Below are positions 25,010-35,131 of a stretch of DNA of 64,000 bases, piece after piece (position 1 is the first letter of the stretch; the number at the start of each line of letters is the position of its first letter). Location of the stretch: the NCBI RefSeq assembly GCF_041914405.1, contig NZ_JAYSDK010000005.1, forward strand, positions 120,052-184,051. Direction: 5' to 3'. Below the pieces are notes generated by a model, which saw only the letters and a list, made by a program, of their open reading frames with translations, ran no database searches and was not told the origin of the DNA. The translations under genes and the position numbers were made by a program. Source of the stretch: Zoogloea sp041914405. Lineage in GTDB: Bacteria > Pseudomonadota > Gammaproteobacteria > Burkholderiales > Rhodocyclaceae.

Positions 25010-26448
25010 CGCGGTGGCGGAACGTAACCGCCACAGGCACGTTCGAGCATGGCACAGACGGACAGCAGCGATTCGTCCTGCCACCGCTTGCCGATGAACT
25101 GGAAGCCCACGGGCAAGCCGTCTTCGATGCCGGCGGGTAGAACCACCACCGGGCTGCCAGTTAGCGAGAAGGGCGTTGCCATGCTCACGGTGGCTTCCAG
25201 ATAGGGGACGGTGCGGTCATCGACGATCAGCGATGGGTGCTTCCTGAAACCGTCCAGCCGACAATGGGGATAGGCCACGACCGGTGCCACGGGGCACAGC
25301 CAGGCATCCCATTCCGCAAGGAAGTGCTCCAGTTCGCCAATCAGTTGCTCCCGTAGATTGAGCGCCTCGTTGTAGCGCCGCAAGTCAAAGGAAAGGCCGC
25401 GCAGGAAGGCCCGTGTCAGGGGCTGGGACGCGGCGGGAATGAATTTGCCCGCAAGGGATAGCATGTGGCGCGGCAGCGGGGGCATGCCGAGGCCGATTTC
25501 GGCTCCGCCGATAATGCCGTAGGCGTACCAGGCGCGCTCGAAGTCGAAATTGGGCGGCCGGCACCGCTGGACTTCGATCCCTTGCCGCTCCAGGTTCTGC
25601 ACCGTGCGGGCCAGTGCTTTACGGGTCCGTGGGCAGAGGGGCAGACCGGCGAAATCGTCCCACCAGGCGATGCGCAATGGGGAGCGAATGGCCGTGGGGG
25701 TACGCACGGGCAAGGGCGGGACTTCACTGTCCACGCCGTCTGGCCCGGCCAGGATCTGCAAGCCCAGTTGCAGATCATCCACGCCTCGCGCCAGTAGGCC
25801 GAAGGACAGCATGTGGCGCACGCTGCGCGAACCGTCGGGCAGGTGGGGAATGTGGCCGGTGCGAGGGATGCGGTTTTCGGTCGCCTTGAATCCCGCTACG
25901 CCGCAGTAGGCGGCAGGAATGCGGATCGAGCCGCCGATGTCGCTACCGGGGTCGAGGAAAGAAAAGCCCATGGCGACTGCCGCTGCACTGCCGCCGGAGC
26001 TGCCTCCCGAAGTGAGGGAGGTATTCCACGGATTGTTGGTCGGCCCGAACAGCGGGCTCCAGCACTGTGGATTGCCCGCCAGCTCCGGCAGGTTGGTCTT
26101 GCCCAGGACAATGGCTCCGGCGGCTTTGAGGCGGGCGACTACCGTGGCATCTCTGGTCGGCACATGGTTGCGCAGCGGGCGGTAGCTGCTGGTGGTGCGC
26201 AGCCCCGCGGTCTCGAAGGCATCCTTGATTGTCACGGGAATGCCGTGCAGCGGGAGCGTGTTGGCGGCCTCCCTTGAAGCATCGGCTTGTCGCGCCGCCG
26301 CCAGCGCTCCCGCCTCGTCCAGAGTGACGATGGCGTTGATCGTGGGGTTATGGCGCCTGATGTTCTCCAGGCAGCCCTCGACGATTTTGGTGACGGACAT
26401 GTCGCGGCTGGCGATGCTTGCGACCGTTTGGCGAGCGGAATCAAACAT
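25006..26448 (-). CDS. Amidase signature family hydrolase
   Basis: A 480-residue member of the amidase signature family (Ser-cisSer-Lys triad). The Lys is in GIPVTIKDAFETAG (about residue 75), the cis-Ser in TSGGSSGGSAAAVA and the nucleophile Ser in GSDIGGSIRIPA. The C-terminus has the usual GLPVGFQFIGKRWQD. It hydrolyses an amide or ester of unknown identity. The start at 26448 (MFDSARQTV) gives the usual family N-terminus; an upstream in-frame start at 26538 would add 30 Arg-rich residues and is less likely. Confidence 0.9.
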   Translation of the reverse strand: MFDSARQTVASIASRDMSVTKIVEGCLENIRRHNPTINAIVTLDEAGALAAARQADASREAANTLPLHGIPVTIKDAFETAGLRTTSSYRPLRNHVPTRDATVVARLKAAGAIVLGKTNLPELAGNPQCWSPLFGPTNNPWNTSLTSGGSSGGSAAAVAMGFSFLDPGSDIGGSIRIPAAYCGVAGFKATENRIPRTGHIPHLPDGSRSVRHMLSFGLLARGVDDLQLGLQILAGPDGVDSEVPPLPVRTPTAIRSPLRIAWWDDFAGLPLCPRTRKALARTVQNLERQGIEVQRCRPPNFDFERAWYAYGIIGGAEIGLGMPPLPRHMLSLAGKFIPAASQPLTRAFLRGLSFDLRRYNEALNLREQLIGELEHFLAEWDAWLCPVAPVVAYPHCRLDGFRKHPSLIVDDRTVPYLEATVSMATPFSLTGSPVVVLPAGIEDGLPVGFQFIGKRWQDESLLSVCAMLERACGGYVPPPR

Positions 26449-26847
26449 GGCGTTGAATCGAGCTAAGAGCGGAGTGGGTTCATGGCCGATGAGGTCGCAA
26501 CGCTCCACCGGAAACGGCCGTGAGCGCCGTTGCCGCAAGGGCAGGGCTTGGGCGTCAGGATCGTGGGGTGTGGCCCGACTAAGGGGCTGGCGCCATCGTT
26601 CGTTGATCTAAATGGAATATGCGCGGCGAATTAGACGCCACATCCATGCTCAAGACAAGTGGCACCCATGAGGGAGGGGCAGTTCGGGGGGGCGGTGTCG
26701 CCAGCGAGCGTGCCGCGTGCATCGCAATGCGGGCACGGGCTTGTATGGTGGCGTGTGTGGGGTGGGGCTTGTGGGGGCGAATTCATTCGCCCCCACAGTG
26801 AACGTGGTGTGGAGGGCAAATCAAGCAGCCCCCACAACGACACGATC
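26449..26847. other. Intergenic region between amidase and prfC
   Basis: About 400 bases with no convincing gene on either strand. It contains one dispersed palindrome, GTGGGGGCGAAT-TC-ATTCGCCCCCAC (26771-26796), with perfect 12-base arms. It otherwise shows no clear promoter or terminator motif. Confidence 0.6.
26771..26796. repeat. Dispersed palindrome, single copy
   Basis: Perfect 12-base arms GTGGGGGCGAAT and ATTCGCCCCCAC around TC, opposite orientation to the copy at 23851. It lies beyond the 3' end of prfC. Confidence 0.9.
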
Positions 26848-28419
<1,572 letters not shown>

Positions 28420-28536
28420 GATGCGGTGCGGTAAGACGGAAAGGCCGCGATTATACAGGGAGCCAGTGGCCGCCCCAGAGGCGACCACCGGTCGGCGCAC
28501 AGACTCTTCTGACGCCGCTGATCTGGAGCCGGGCTG

Positions 28537-29817
28537 TCAGCTCTTGGCCAGGGCCTGATCGATGTCCCAAAGAATGTCATCCAGGGTTTCCAGGCCGACC
28601 GACAGACGGATCAGGTCCGGCGGTACGCCGGCGGCCACCTGCTGCTCTTCCGACAGTTGACGGTGGGTCGTCGACGCCGGGTGGATGACCAGGGATTTGG
28701 CATCGCCGATATTGGCCAGGTGGGAGAGGAACTCGACGGCGTTGATGAACTTCTGTCCCGCCGCGGCGCCGCCCTTGATGCCGAAAGTGAGCACCGCGCC
28801 GGCGCCCTTCGGCAGGTATTTCCTGGCGAGCGCATGGTAGCGGCTGCTCTCGAGACCAGGGTAATTGACCCATTCGACCTTAGGGTGAGCCTCCAGAAAG
28901 CGCGCCACGGCCAGGGCGTTCGAACAGTGGCGGTCCATGCGCAGCGGCAGCGTTTCGATGCCTTGCAGCAACTGGAAGGCGCTGAAGGGTGACAGCACCG
29001 GCCCGAAGGTGCGCATTCCTTCCATGCGGCACTTCATCGTGAAGCCGAAGTCGCCGAAGGTTTCGTAGAAGCGCACGCCGTGATAGCCCGGCGAGGGATC
29101 GGTCATGGTCGCGAACTTGCCGTTGTCCCACGGGAATCTACCGGACTCGACGATGACGCCGCCCATCGTCGTGCCGTGGCCGCCGATGAACTTGGTCGCC
29201 GAATGGACACTGATCGCGGCACCCCATTCGAAAGGCCGGCACAGGTAAGGGCTGGCGAAGGTGTTGTCGATGAAGAGCGGCAGGCCCGCTGCGTCGGCAA
29301 CCTTGGCCACCGCCTCGATGTCGAGCACGTTGAGCGACGGATTGCCGAGGGTTTCGGCATACAGGGCCTTGGTTTTGGGCGTGATCGCCCGGGCAAAGCT
29401 CTCCGGGTCGTCGGCGTCGACAAAGACCGTGTTGATGCCCAGCTTGCGGAAATTGACGTCGAGCTGGGTGTAGGTGCCGCCGTACAGGGTGCGCGCGGCC
29501 ACGATCTCGTCGCCGGCTTCGCAGATGTTGAGCAGCGCGATCATCTGGGCCGCCATGCCGCTGCCGGTAGCGACGGCCGCACGGCCGTTCTCGAGGGCCG
29601 CGATGCGCTCCTCGAACACCGCGACGGTGGGGTTGGAGAGCCGTGAATAGACGTTGCCGAAGGTCTGCAGGTTGAACAGGCTGGCGGCCTGCTCGGGGCT
29701 GTCGAAGACGTAGGACGAAGTCTGGTAGATCGGGACGGCGCGGCTGCCGGTCGCCGCGTCGGGGATTTGGCCTGCGTGCAGGCACAGGGTGTCGAAGCCG
29801 TAATTACGGTCAGCCAT
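28537..29817 (-). CDS. metY: O-acetylhomoserine sulfhydrylase (MetY)
   Basis: A 426-residue PLP enzyme of the Cys/Met metabolism family. It makes homocysteine, or with methanethiol methionine, from O-acetylhomoserine. The PLP-Lys motif is SVHSATKFIGGHGTT near residue 205, with YSRLSNPTVAVFEERIAALE and NPSLNVLDIEAVA upstream. It is the last gene of a nine-gene series transcribed leftwards, 16 bases after the CoA-binding gene. In this setting it may capture sulfide or a thiol released by the operon's pathway; that link is inference. Confidence 0.94.
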   Translation of the reverse strand: MADRNYGFDTLCLHAGQIPDAATGSRAVPIYQTSSYVFDSPEQAASLFNLQTFGNVYSRLSNPTVAVFEERIAALENGRAAVATGSGMAAQMIALLNICEAGDEIVAARTLYGGTYTQLDVNFRKLGINTVFVDADDPESFARAITPKTKALYAETLGNPSLNVLDIEAVAKVADAAGLPLFIDNTFASPYLCRPFEWGAAISVHSATKFIGGHGTTMGGVIVESGRFPWDNGKFATMTDPSPGYHGVRFYETFGDFGFTMKCRMEGMRTFGPVLSPFSAFQLLQGIETLPLRMDRHCSNALAVARFLEAHPKVEWVNYPGLESSRYHALARKYLPKGAGAVLTFGIKGGAAAGQKFINAVEFLSHLANIGDAKSLVIHPASTTHRQLSEEQQVAAGVPPDLIRLSVGLETLDDILWDIDQALAKS

Positions 29818-29833
29818 GTTCGATGATCCTGGA

Positions 29834-30301
29834 TCAGGGGAGGCAGAGGGGACGGCGGGCGGAAATGACCTTGGTGTTCACGCCGAACCAGTTGAGTCCG
29901 CCAAAAAGGCGCGCATATTCGATCTTGACGCAGCGGTCCATCACGACCGTGAGGCCGGCGTCTTCCGCCTTCTGCCGAGCCGCTTCGTTGATCACGCCGA
30001 TCTGCAGCCACAGGGTCTTGGCGCCAATCGCAATGGCCTGTTCGGCGATAGGCAGGGCGTCGGCGGGTTTGCGGAACACGTCCACGATGTCCACCGGCTC
30101 GGGAATTGAGGCCAGATCCGGGTAGCACTTTTCGCCGAGAATCTCGGGGTACTTCGGGGTGACCGGGATCACCTTGTAGCCATGCTCCTGCATGTACTTG
30201 GCAGCGAAGTAGGACGGCCGAAACCAGTCGGCCGACAGACCGACGACGGCAATGGTCTTCGATTCCCGCAGAACCCGGCGCAGGGTGTTGATGTCGCTCA
30301 T
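29834..30301 (-). CDS. CoA-binding protein (YccU-like)
   Basis: A 155-residue single Rossmann-domain protein of the CoA_binding_2 family. Landmarks are TIAVVGLSADWFRPSY, HGYKVIPVTPKYPEILGEK, VDIVDVFRKPADA, and LWLQIGVINEAA ahead of VMDRCVKIEYARL. Such proteins bind CoA but their reaction is unknown. It lies between the enoyl-CoA hydratase gene and metY, with 16-base gaps on both sides, consistent with a shared transcript and a role in CoA-linked metabolism. Confidence 0.92.
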   Translation of the reverse strand: MSDINTLRRVLRESKTIAVVGLSADWFRPSYFAAKYMQEHGYKVIPVTPKYPEILGEKCYPDLASIPEPVDIVDVFRKPADALPIAEQAIAIGAKTLWLQIGVINEAARQKAEDAGLTVVMDRCVKIEYARLFGGLNWFGVNTKVISARRPLCLP

Positions 30302-30317
30302 GCTGTGTCCTCCGGTT

Positions 30318-31106
30318 TCAGCGGCCGCACCAGGTCGGTGTGCGCTTGTCGATGAAGGCATCGATGCCTTCCCGGGCGTCGAGGGCCTGCAGGTTGCCCA
30401 CCATCACCTGCCGGGTGTAGGCATAAGCCTCATCGAGGGGCAGGGGCGCCTGGCGGTAGAAGGCTTCCTTGCCGATGGCCAGGGTCAGCGGCGACTTGGA
30501 GGCGATCTGCCGGGCCAGGTGGAGGGTCCGGTCTTCGAGCTCGGCGGCCGGCACCAGTTCGTTGACGAGGCCGAAGCGCAGCGCCGTCGCCGCGTCGATC
30601 ATGTCGCCGGTGAGGAGCATCTGCATGGCGTGCTTGGGGGCCACGTTACGGGACAGGGCCACCATCGGCGTCGAGCAGAACAGCCCGATGTTGACGCCGG
30701 GCGTCGCAAAGCGGGCGTCGTCGGTGGCAACAGCCAGGTCGCAGCTCGCCACCAGCTGACAGCCTGCGGCAGTGGCGATGCCATGCACGCGGGCTATGAC
30801 CGGCTTGGGCAGATTGACGATGGCCTGCATCAGTTCGGCGCAATCGGCAAACAGGCCCTCGGCGTAATCCGGCGCATAGTCGGCGGCGCGCATCTCCTTG
30901 AGGTCGTGGCCGGCGCAGAAGGCCGGCCCGGCACCGGCCAGGATGACGACGCGCACGCTGTCGTCGCGGGCGATCTCCTGGAAGGCCGCGAGCAGTTCGC
31001 GGATGGCGGGCTGGGACAGGCTGTTGCGGGCCTGCGGGCGGTTTAGGATCAGCGTGCGGACGCCGGTGCCGGCGTCATCGACGCTGAGCAAGGTCTTTTC
31101 AGTCAT
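30318..31106 (-). CDS. Enoyl-CoA hydratase/isomerase family protein
   Basis: A 262-residue crotonase-fold enzyme. The oxyanion-hole segments are SLSQPAIRELLAAF followed by GPAFCAGHDLKEM, and GIATAAGCQLVASCDLAVA. The active-site glutamates of classical hydratases are only partly visible, so hydratase, isomerase and hydrolase remain possible. It lies 14 bases after the CoA-transferase beta gene. Together with that enzyme it suggests activation of an acid to a CoA thioester followed by hydration or cleavage. Confidence 0.93.
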   Translation of the reverse strand: MTEKTLLSVDDAGTGVRTLILNRPQARNSLSQPAIRELLAAFQEIARDDSVRVVILAGAGPAFCAGHDLKEMRAADYAPDYAEGLFADCAELMQAIVNLPKPVIARVHGIATAAGCQLVASCDLAVATDDARFATPGVNIGLFCSTPMVALSRNVAPKHAMQMLLTGDMIDAATALRFGLVNELVPAAELEDRTLHLARQIASKSPLTLAIGKEAFYRQAPLPLDEAYAYTRQVMVGNLQALDAREGIDAFIDKRTPTWCGR

Positions 31107-31120
31107 GTTTTCCTCTGCGC

Positions 31121-31921
31121 TTATTTTTTTCGGAGCATGCCGGTTTCGTCCACCCGACGCAGCGCGGCAAGTTCCTCGGCGGTGGGTTCGGGCACGACGT
31201 GGGCATTGGGCGATACTTTAAGGTCCCAGCCGGTATTGGCGCGGATTTCTTCGATACTGGAGAACGGATACCAGGCGTCGAGGATGAATTCTTTCGTTTG
31301 GGGATCCGGCCTCATGATGCCGAGGGTGGTGACGATGGCGGACGGGCCGCCACCGACGAAGCCGTAACGTTCCCGTGCGTTGCCGCCGTCGAGGTAGCCG
31401 GGGGAGCTGATGTAGCTCACCTTGTCGGCAAAGCGCTTGGCCTCGTGAGTGACCATGATGATCACCCGGCCGGCGCCGCAAGCGATGTCGTTGGCGCCAC
31501 CTGCACCCGTCAGGCGGGTTTTGGGCAGGCGGTAGGTGTCGCCAATGGTACCGTCGCCGTCCCAGATGCCGGTGGTGTTGACGTTGCCGAACTTGTCCAC
31601 CTGGGCGGCGCCGATGATGCCCACGTCGCAGCGGCCCGAGGCGACGAGAAAGCCGAGGGCATCGATGGCGTTGGTGAAGCTGGTCGCGTTGGACGAGATG
31701 CGGTTGCATTCGATGCCCCACGGCAGGCCGCCGACGGGCGTGGCGCCATAAACGCCGCCTTCCGTCATGGTGCGGATGTTGGGGGCGTGGCAGGCCTGGG
31801 CGAAGTAGCCGGCAAGCATCGACAGGCCAACCCCGAAAATGGCCAGATCGTCGTCACGGAGTTCGCGGCCGGTGGCAATTGCCATCATCTCTTGGCGGGT
31901 GTAGTCGAGGCTTGCGCTCAT
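31121..31921 (-). CDS. CoA-transferase, beta subunit
   Basis: A 266-residue subunit of a family I CoA-transferase, nearest the glutaconate/3-oxoacid type. A Glu sits at the catalytic position in IRTMTEGGVYGATPVGGLP, suggesting real CoA-transferase activity rather than the hydrolase role of IpdAB relatives, which lack it. Other landmarks are IGAAQVDKFGNVNTTGI, LTGAGGANDIACGAGR and VGGGPSAIVTTLGIM. Its start overlaps the alpha gene by four bases. Substrate unknown. Confidence 0.9.
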   Translation of the reverse strand: MSASLDYTRQEMMAIATGRELRDDDLAIFGVGLSMLAGYFAQACHAPNIRTMTEGGVYGATPVGGLPWGIECNRISSNATSFTNAIDALGFLVASGRCDVGIIGAAQVDKFGNVNTTGIWDGDGTIGDTYRLPKTRLTGAGGANDIACGAGRVIIMVTHEAKRFADKVSYISSPGYLDGGNARERYGFVGGGPSAIVTTLGIMRPDPQTKEFILDAWYPFSSIEEIRANTGWDLKVSPNAHVVPEPTAEELAALRRVDETGMLRKK

Positions 31922-32910
31922 GGGTTTTCTCCTGCGCTGAGGGCAGCGATTTGATCCGGGGTCATGATCCACTGGCGGAATGGATCGAGCAGGAAGGCGG
32001 TTTCGGTTTGCGACAGCTGCTCGACGGTGTCGCGGCCGATCATGTCGAGGTAGCTGTCGATGTCGCTGTAGCCCTCGACGTAGCGGCTGATGTACTCGGC
32101 CGTGCCTTCTGCGCTGGCCAGGGCCTTGTTCATCGCCTTCATGTGCGCTTCATCCACGTCGTAGAAGCCGGGCGAGGATTGCGGCCAGGCAGCGAGCGGC
32201 CAGTAAACAACCGCCTCGACGATGATGTCGGGAATGCGGACCAGGTTCGGGAACTGGCGCATGCAGGCCGTATCGACGATGGCATCGGCGATCAGCACGA
32301 CCTTCTTGGCGGCGCGGGACAGTTCGAAGCGGCTCCATTCGGTCCCGAGCATGATCGCGTTGCCGAGCGGGTCGGCCAGGGAGACATGGATGGCGGCCAC
32401 GTCCGGCTGCAGGGGGCTGAGGGCGCCTACCTCACGACCGCTGAAGGGGTCGGTGACGGTGGGGATCTTGTGCTTTGCGGGCTGTTCGTCGGGCGCGAAG
32501 GCGCTGCGCCACTGAATGTCCGAGCCGATATTGACCGTCGCCGGGGCGAAGGGCCAGTTCATCGCGCCGGCCAGCAGGCGCAGGTTGAACGACAGGTTGG
32601 AATAGTCTTCCAGCGCCAGCTGCCCGGATTCCACGGCGCGGCGCAGGCCATTGGCGAACCCGAATACCTCCAGGCCGGAGAAGCCGCATTCCGCCTTGTC
32701 GACCGCGCCGGCAGCCGCCAGCAGGTTCAATTGCTGCGTATTGCAGTGAAACAGGGCGTGCAGATGGCGGCGCTGTTGGCGCAGCAGTTCCCGCCCGAAG
32801 ACGACGGCGTCGGAGCCGACCGGCAGGGCCGCGCCGCTGGCGTATTGCATGCCGTCCCAGCTGTAGCGTTTAACGGCCTCGGCCAGCGACAGTATCTTGT
32901 TGCGTGACAT
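31918..32910 (-). CDS. CoA-transferase, alpha subunit
   Basis: A 330-residue alpha subunit that pairs with the following beta subunit. It has the AVKRYSWDGMQYASG N-terminus, the VDKAECGFSGLEVFGFANGL segment and DVAAIHVSLADPLGNAIMLG. The start at 32910 (MSRNKIL) was chosen because it lies 13 bases after the thioredoxin gene; a longer frame would overlap that gene by about 85 bases. Confidence 0.88.
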   Translation of the reverse strand: MSRNKILSLAEAVKRYSWDGMQYASGAALPVGSDAVVFGRELLRQQRRHLHALFHCNTQQLNLLAAAGAVDKAECGFSGLEVFGFANGLRRAVESGQLALEDYSNLSFNLRLLAGAMNWPFAPATVNIGSDIQWRSAFAPDEQPAKHKIPTVTDPFSGREVGALSPLQPDVAAIHVSLADPLGNAIMLGTEWSRFELSRAAKKVVLIADAIVDTACMRQFPNLVRIPDIIVEAVVYWPLAAWPQSSPGFYDVDEAHMKAMNKALASAEGTAEYISRYVEGYSDIDSYLDMIGRDTVEQLSQTETAFLLDPFRQWIMTPDQIAALSAGENP

Positions 32911-32923
32911 TTGCTTGATCCGG

Positions 32924-33460
32924 TTAGTGTTGATGGGCCGATCCAGCATGGACTTCACTGGTCTGCCCGGATGCGGAAGGCTGGAACGGATGGTGTTCGT
33001 AGTGCCCACCGGCGACGTACTTGGTCAGCTGGCGGAAATCCTTGGCGGTGAGCGCGCCGGTGTAGCGATACAAGACCTGCCCTTGTCTATCCAGAAAGAC
33101 AAAGGACGGCGTGCCGACGGCGTGCAGGCGGGTGGCCCACTGGGTGGGCGACGACGTCTTGCCGGACGGCTCGATCAGGCTGCTTTCCTGGGTGATGTCC
33201 ACACGGGCACTGGCGAATTGGGTGGCGAAGGATTTTTCGAGCGCTGCGTCGCGAAAGACTTTTTTCTCCATTTCCCGGCACCCGGGGCAGTCAGGCATGG
33301 TCAGCAGGACGGCGAGCTGGCGCCCCTTGGCCGCAGCGGAGCGGACCTCCGTTTGCAGGTCGTTGGTGGAGCGTTCGAACAAGGCCGCACTGGCCGTGCC
33401 GCTTGCTGCCAGGCCGGCCAGGAGCAGGGCGGCCATCGAGGAGGGAAGGTGGAATTTCAT
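32924..33460 (-). CDS. Periplasmic thioredoxin-fold protein (SoxW-like)
   Basis: A 178-residue secreted protein. The signal peptide ends near SGTASA-AL. The thioredoxin-like domain carries the redox motif in MPDCPGCREMEKKVF (CPGC) and a cis-Pro in VGTPSFVFLDRQG. The C-terminal tail is rich in His (HYEHHPFQ, HAGSAHQH). SoxW-type proteins reduce disulfides on periplasmic sulfur carriers. Here it sits between the ABC permease and CoA-transferase genes, suggesting that disulfide or thiol chemistry occurs on the imported substrate before uptake. That is inference from context. Confidence 0.9.
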   Translation of the reverse strand: MKFHLPSSMAALLLAGLAASGTASAALFERSTNDLQTEVRSAAAKGRQLAVLLTMPDCPGCREMEKKVFRDAALEKSFATQFASARVDITQESSLIEPSGKTSSPTQWATRLHAVGTPSFVFLDRQGQVLYRYTGALTAKDFRQLTKYVAGGHYEHHPFQPSASGQTSEVHAGSAHQH

Positions 33461-33472
33461 GGGGTTCTCCAG

Positions 33473-34330
33473 TCAGCGATGCCAGAACAGCGCGCGGCGC
33501 TTGATGGCCTCGAGGCCGCTCATCGCGAGGTAGGTCACGACGCCGGTGTAAAGGATGCCGGCGACCATCTTCGGGTAGTCGGCGAAGTCGGCGTAATACT
33601 GGACGAACCGTCCGAGGCCGGCGTTGGCACCGAACAGCTCGGCGACGGTGAGCAGGATGAAAGCGAATCCCAAGCCCACGGCCATGCCGGAGAAAATATG
33701 CGGCAGCGCCGCGGGGAAGACGACCTTCCAGTGGAACTCGTGGCTGTTCAAGCCGAGGATGCTGGCGTTGTCCCTATAGCGGCTTTCTAGAGCGTGGGCG
33801 CCGGCGGCCGTGTTCTGGAAGATCGGCCAGAAGGCTCCGATGAACACCACGAAGATCGCCGACAGCTTGAAGGTGGGCAGCACGGCAATCGCATAGGGCA
33901 CATAGACGGTCGGCGGCACCGGTGCGGCAACACGCGCGAACGGAAAGAAGATCCGCTGCAAGAGGGGGGACGAGCCGACGTAAATGCCGGAAACGATGCC
34001 CAGCAAGGTGGCAAGCAGCAGGCCGGGGATCAGGATCGAGAAGGACGACAGCGTGCCTTCCCACAACTCTGGAAGAGATTCCTGCAGCGCCAGGGCGGTA
34101 CGCTGAGGGCTCGGAATCAAGGGGTTGTCGCCGAGCGGGAAGTACTTGGCGGCGACAAACCACAGGGCCAGCAGGACGATCCAGACGATGGAGCCTTGCA
34201 GGATGGCCAGCAGCGCGGACGGAACGGATGCGGCCTGGCGTGGCGCGGATGCCGTGCGTTCGGGCTGCCGATCACTGGGAGCGCCGGCAACAGGCCTCCC
34301 CCGCGGCGGGGCGGTGAGCGTTTCTGACAT
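33473..34330 (-). CDS. ABC transporter permease, NitT/TauT type
   Basis: A 285-residue inner-membrane permease. The N-terminal tail is basic and Pro/Ser-rich, then come about six membrane helices (first SIVWIVLLALWFVAAKY). The EAA loop lies in LGLNSHEFHWKVVFPAALPHIFSGMAVGLG. It belongs with SsuC/TauC-like systems for sulfonates, nitrate or related anions. It lies 12 bases after the ATPase gene. Confidence 0.92.
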   Translation of the reverse strand: MSETLTAPPRGRPVAGAPSDRQPERTASAPRQAASVPSALLAILQGSIVWIVLLALWFVAAKYFPLGDNPLIPSPQRTALALQESLPELWEGTLSSFSILIPGLLLATLLGIVSGIYVGSSPLLQRIFFPFARVAAPVPPTVYVPYAIAVLPTFKLSAIFVVFIGAFWPIFQNTAAGAHALESRYRDNASILGLNSHEFHWKVVFPAALPHIFSGMAVGLGFAFILLTVAELFGANAGLGRFVQYYADFADYPKMVAGILYTGVVTYLAMSGLEAIKRRALFWHR

Positions 34331-34342
34331 GTGTTGATTCCT

Positions 34343-35131
34343 TTAGGCGGCGACCAGCTGGCGCAGCGTGTCTGCGGCGAGGGTCTCGGCAATGGATTCG
34401 CGCAGGGCGTGGAACTCCGCGCTGTCGAACAGGGCTCGCCGCTCGCGGTGGCGCGGAAAGCCCACCGGCAGGTCGGCAATCAGGCGTCCCGGCGTGGAGC
34501 CGAGAACGACGATGCGGTCGCCGAGGTAGAGCGCCTCGTCGATGTCGTGGGTGACGAAGACGATGGTTTTCCGCGGCACCTCCGTCTCCCAGATTTCAAG
34601 CAACAGATCCTGCAGGCGGGCCCGATTGGTGGGGTCGAGTGCCCCGAAGGGCTCGTCCATCAGCAGCACCGGCGAGCACAAGGCCAGTGCGCGGGCAATG
34701 GCGGCGCGCTGGCGCATGCCGCCGGACAGCTCGAAGGGATACTGTCCGATGGCGTTCTCGAGCCCGACCTTCACGAGGCACGCTTCGGCCTGCTCCCGCC
34801 GCTCGGCCTTGCGGGCCTTGGGCTGAGCCTTGCCGATGGCGATGGCGATGTTGTCCACCACCGACATCCACGGAAACAGGGCGTAGTCCTGAAACACGAC
34901 GCCGCGATCAAGGCTCGGGCCGGTGATGGGCTGGCCGTTCCAGCTCAGCCGGCCGTGGCGGGGAAATTGCAGTCCAGCCAGCAGCCGCAAGAGCGTGGAT
35001 TTGCCCGAACCGCTGGAGCCCAGCAGGCAGACGAACTGCCCCGCCGGGACAGCGAGGTCGATTTTTTCGAGGATCGGCGTCGCATCCTCATAGGAGAAGT
35101 CGACGCCTTCCAGCCGTAGCTCAGAAGCCAT
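34343..35131 (-). CDS. ABC transporter ATP-binding protein, NitT/TauT type
   Basis: A 262-residue ATPase. The Walker A is LLGSSGSGKSTLLR and the Q-loop is VVFQDYALFPW. The ABC signature is FELSGGMRQRAAIARAL, the Walker B is VLLMDEPFGALD and the switch His is in VTHDIDEAL. It closely resembles SsuB/TauB/NrtD ATPases. Its start codon overlaps the stop of the binding-protein gene by one base. Confidence 0.94.
   Translation of the reverse strand: MASELRLEGVDFSYEDATPILEKIDLAVPAGQFVCLLGSSGSGKSTLLRLLAGLQFPRHGRLSWNGQPITGPSLDRGVVFQDYALFPWMSVVDNIAIAIGKAQPKARKAERREQAEACLVKVGLENAIGQYPFELSGGMRQRAAIARALALCSPVLLMDEPFGALDPTNRARLQDLLLEIWETEVPRKTIVFVTHDIDEALYLGDRIVVLGSTPGRLIADLPVGFPRHRERRALFDSAEFHALRESIAETLAADTLRQLVAA

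Noticed and set aside
30318..32910. CoA-transferase and crotonase genes as an IpdAB/EchA20-type steroid ring-degradation unit
   Set aside because: The beta subunit retains a Glu at the transferase position. No other steroid or ring-cleavage genes are present, and the operon is built around an ABC importer and MetY.
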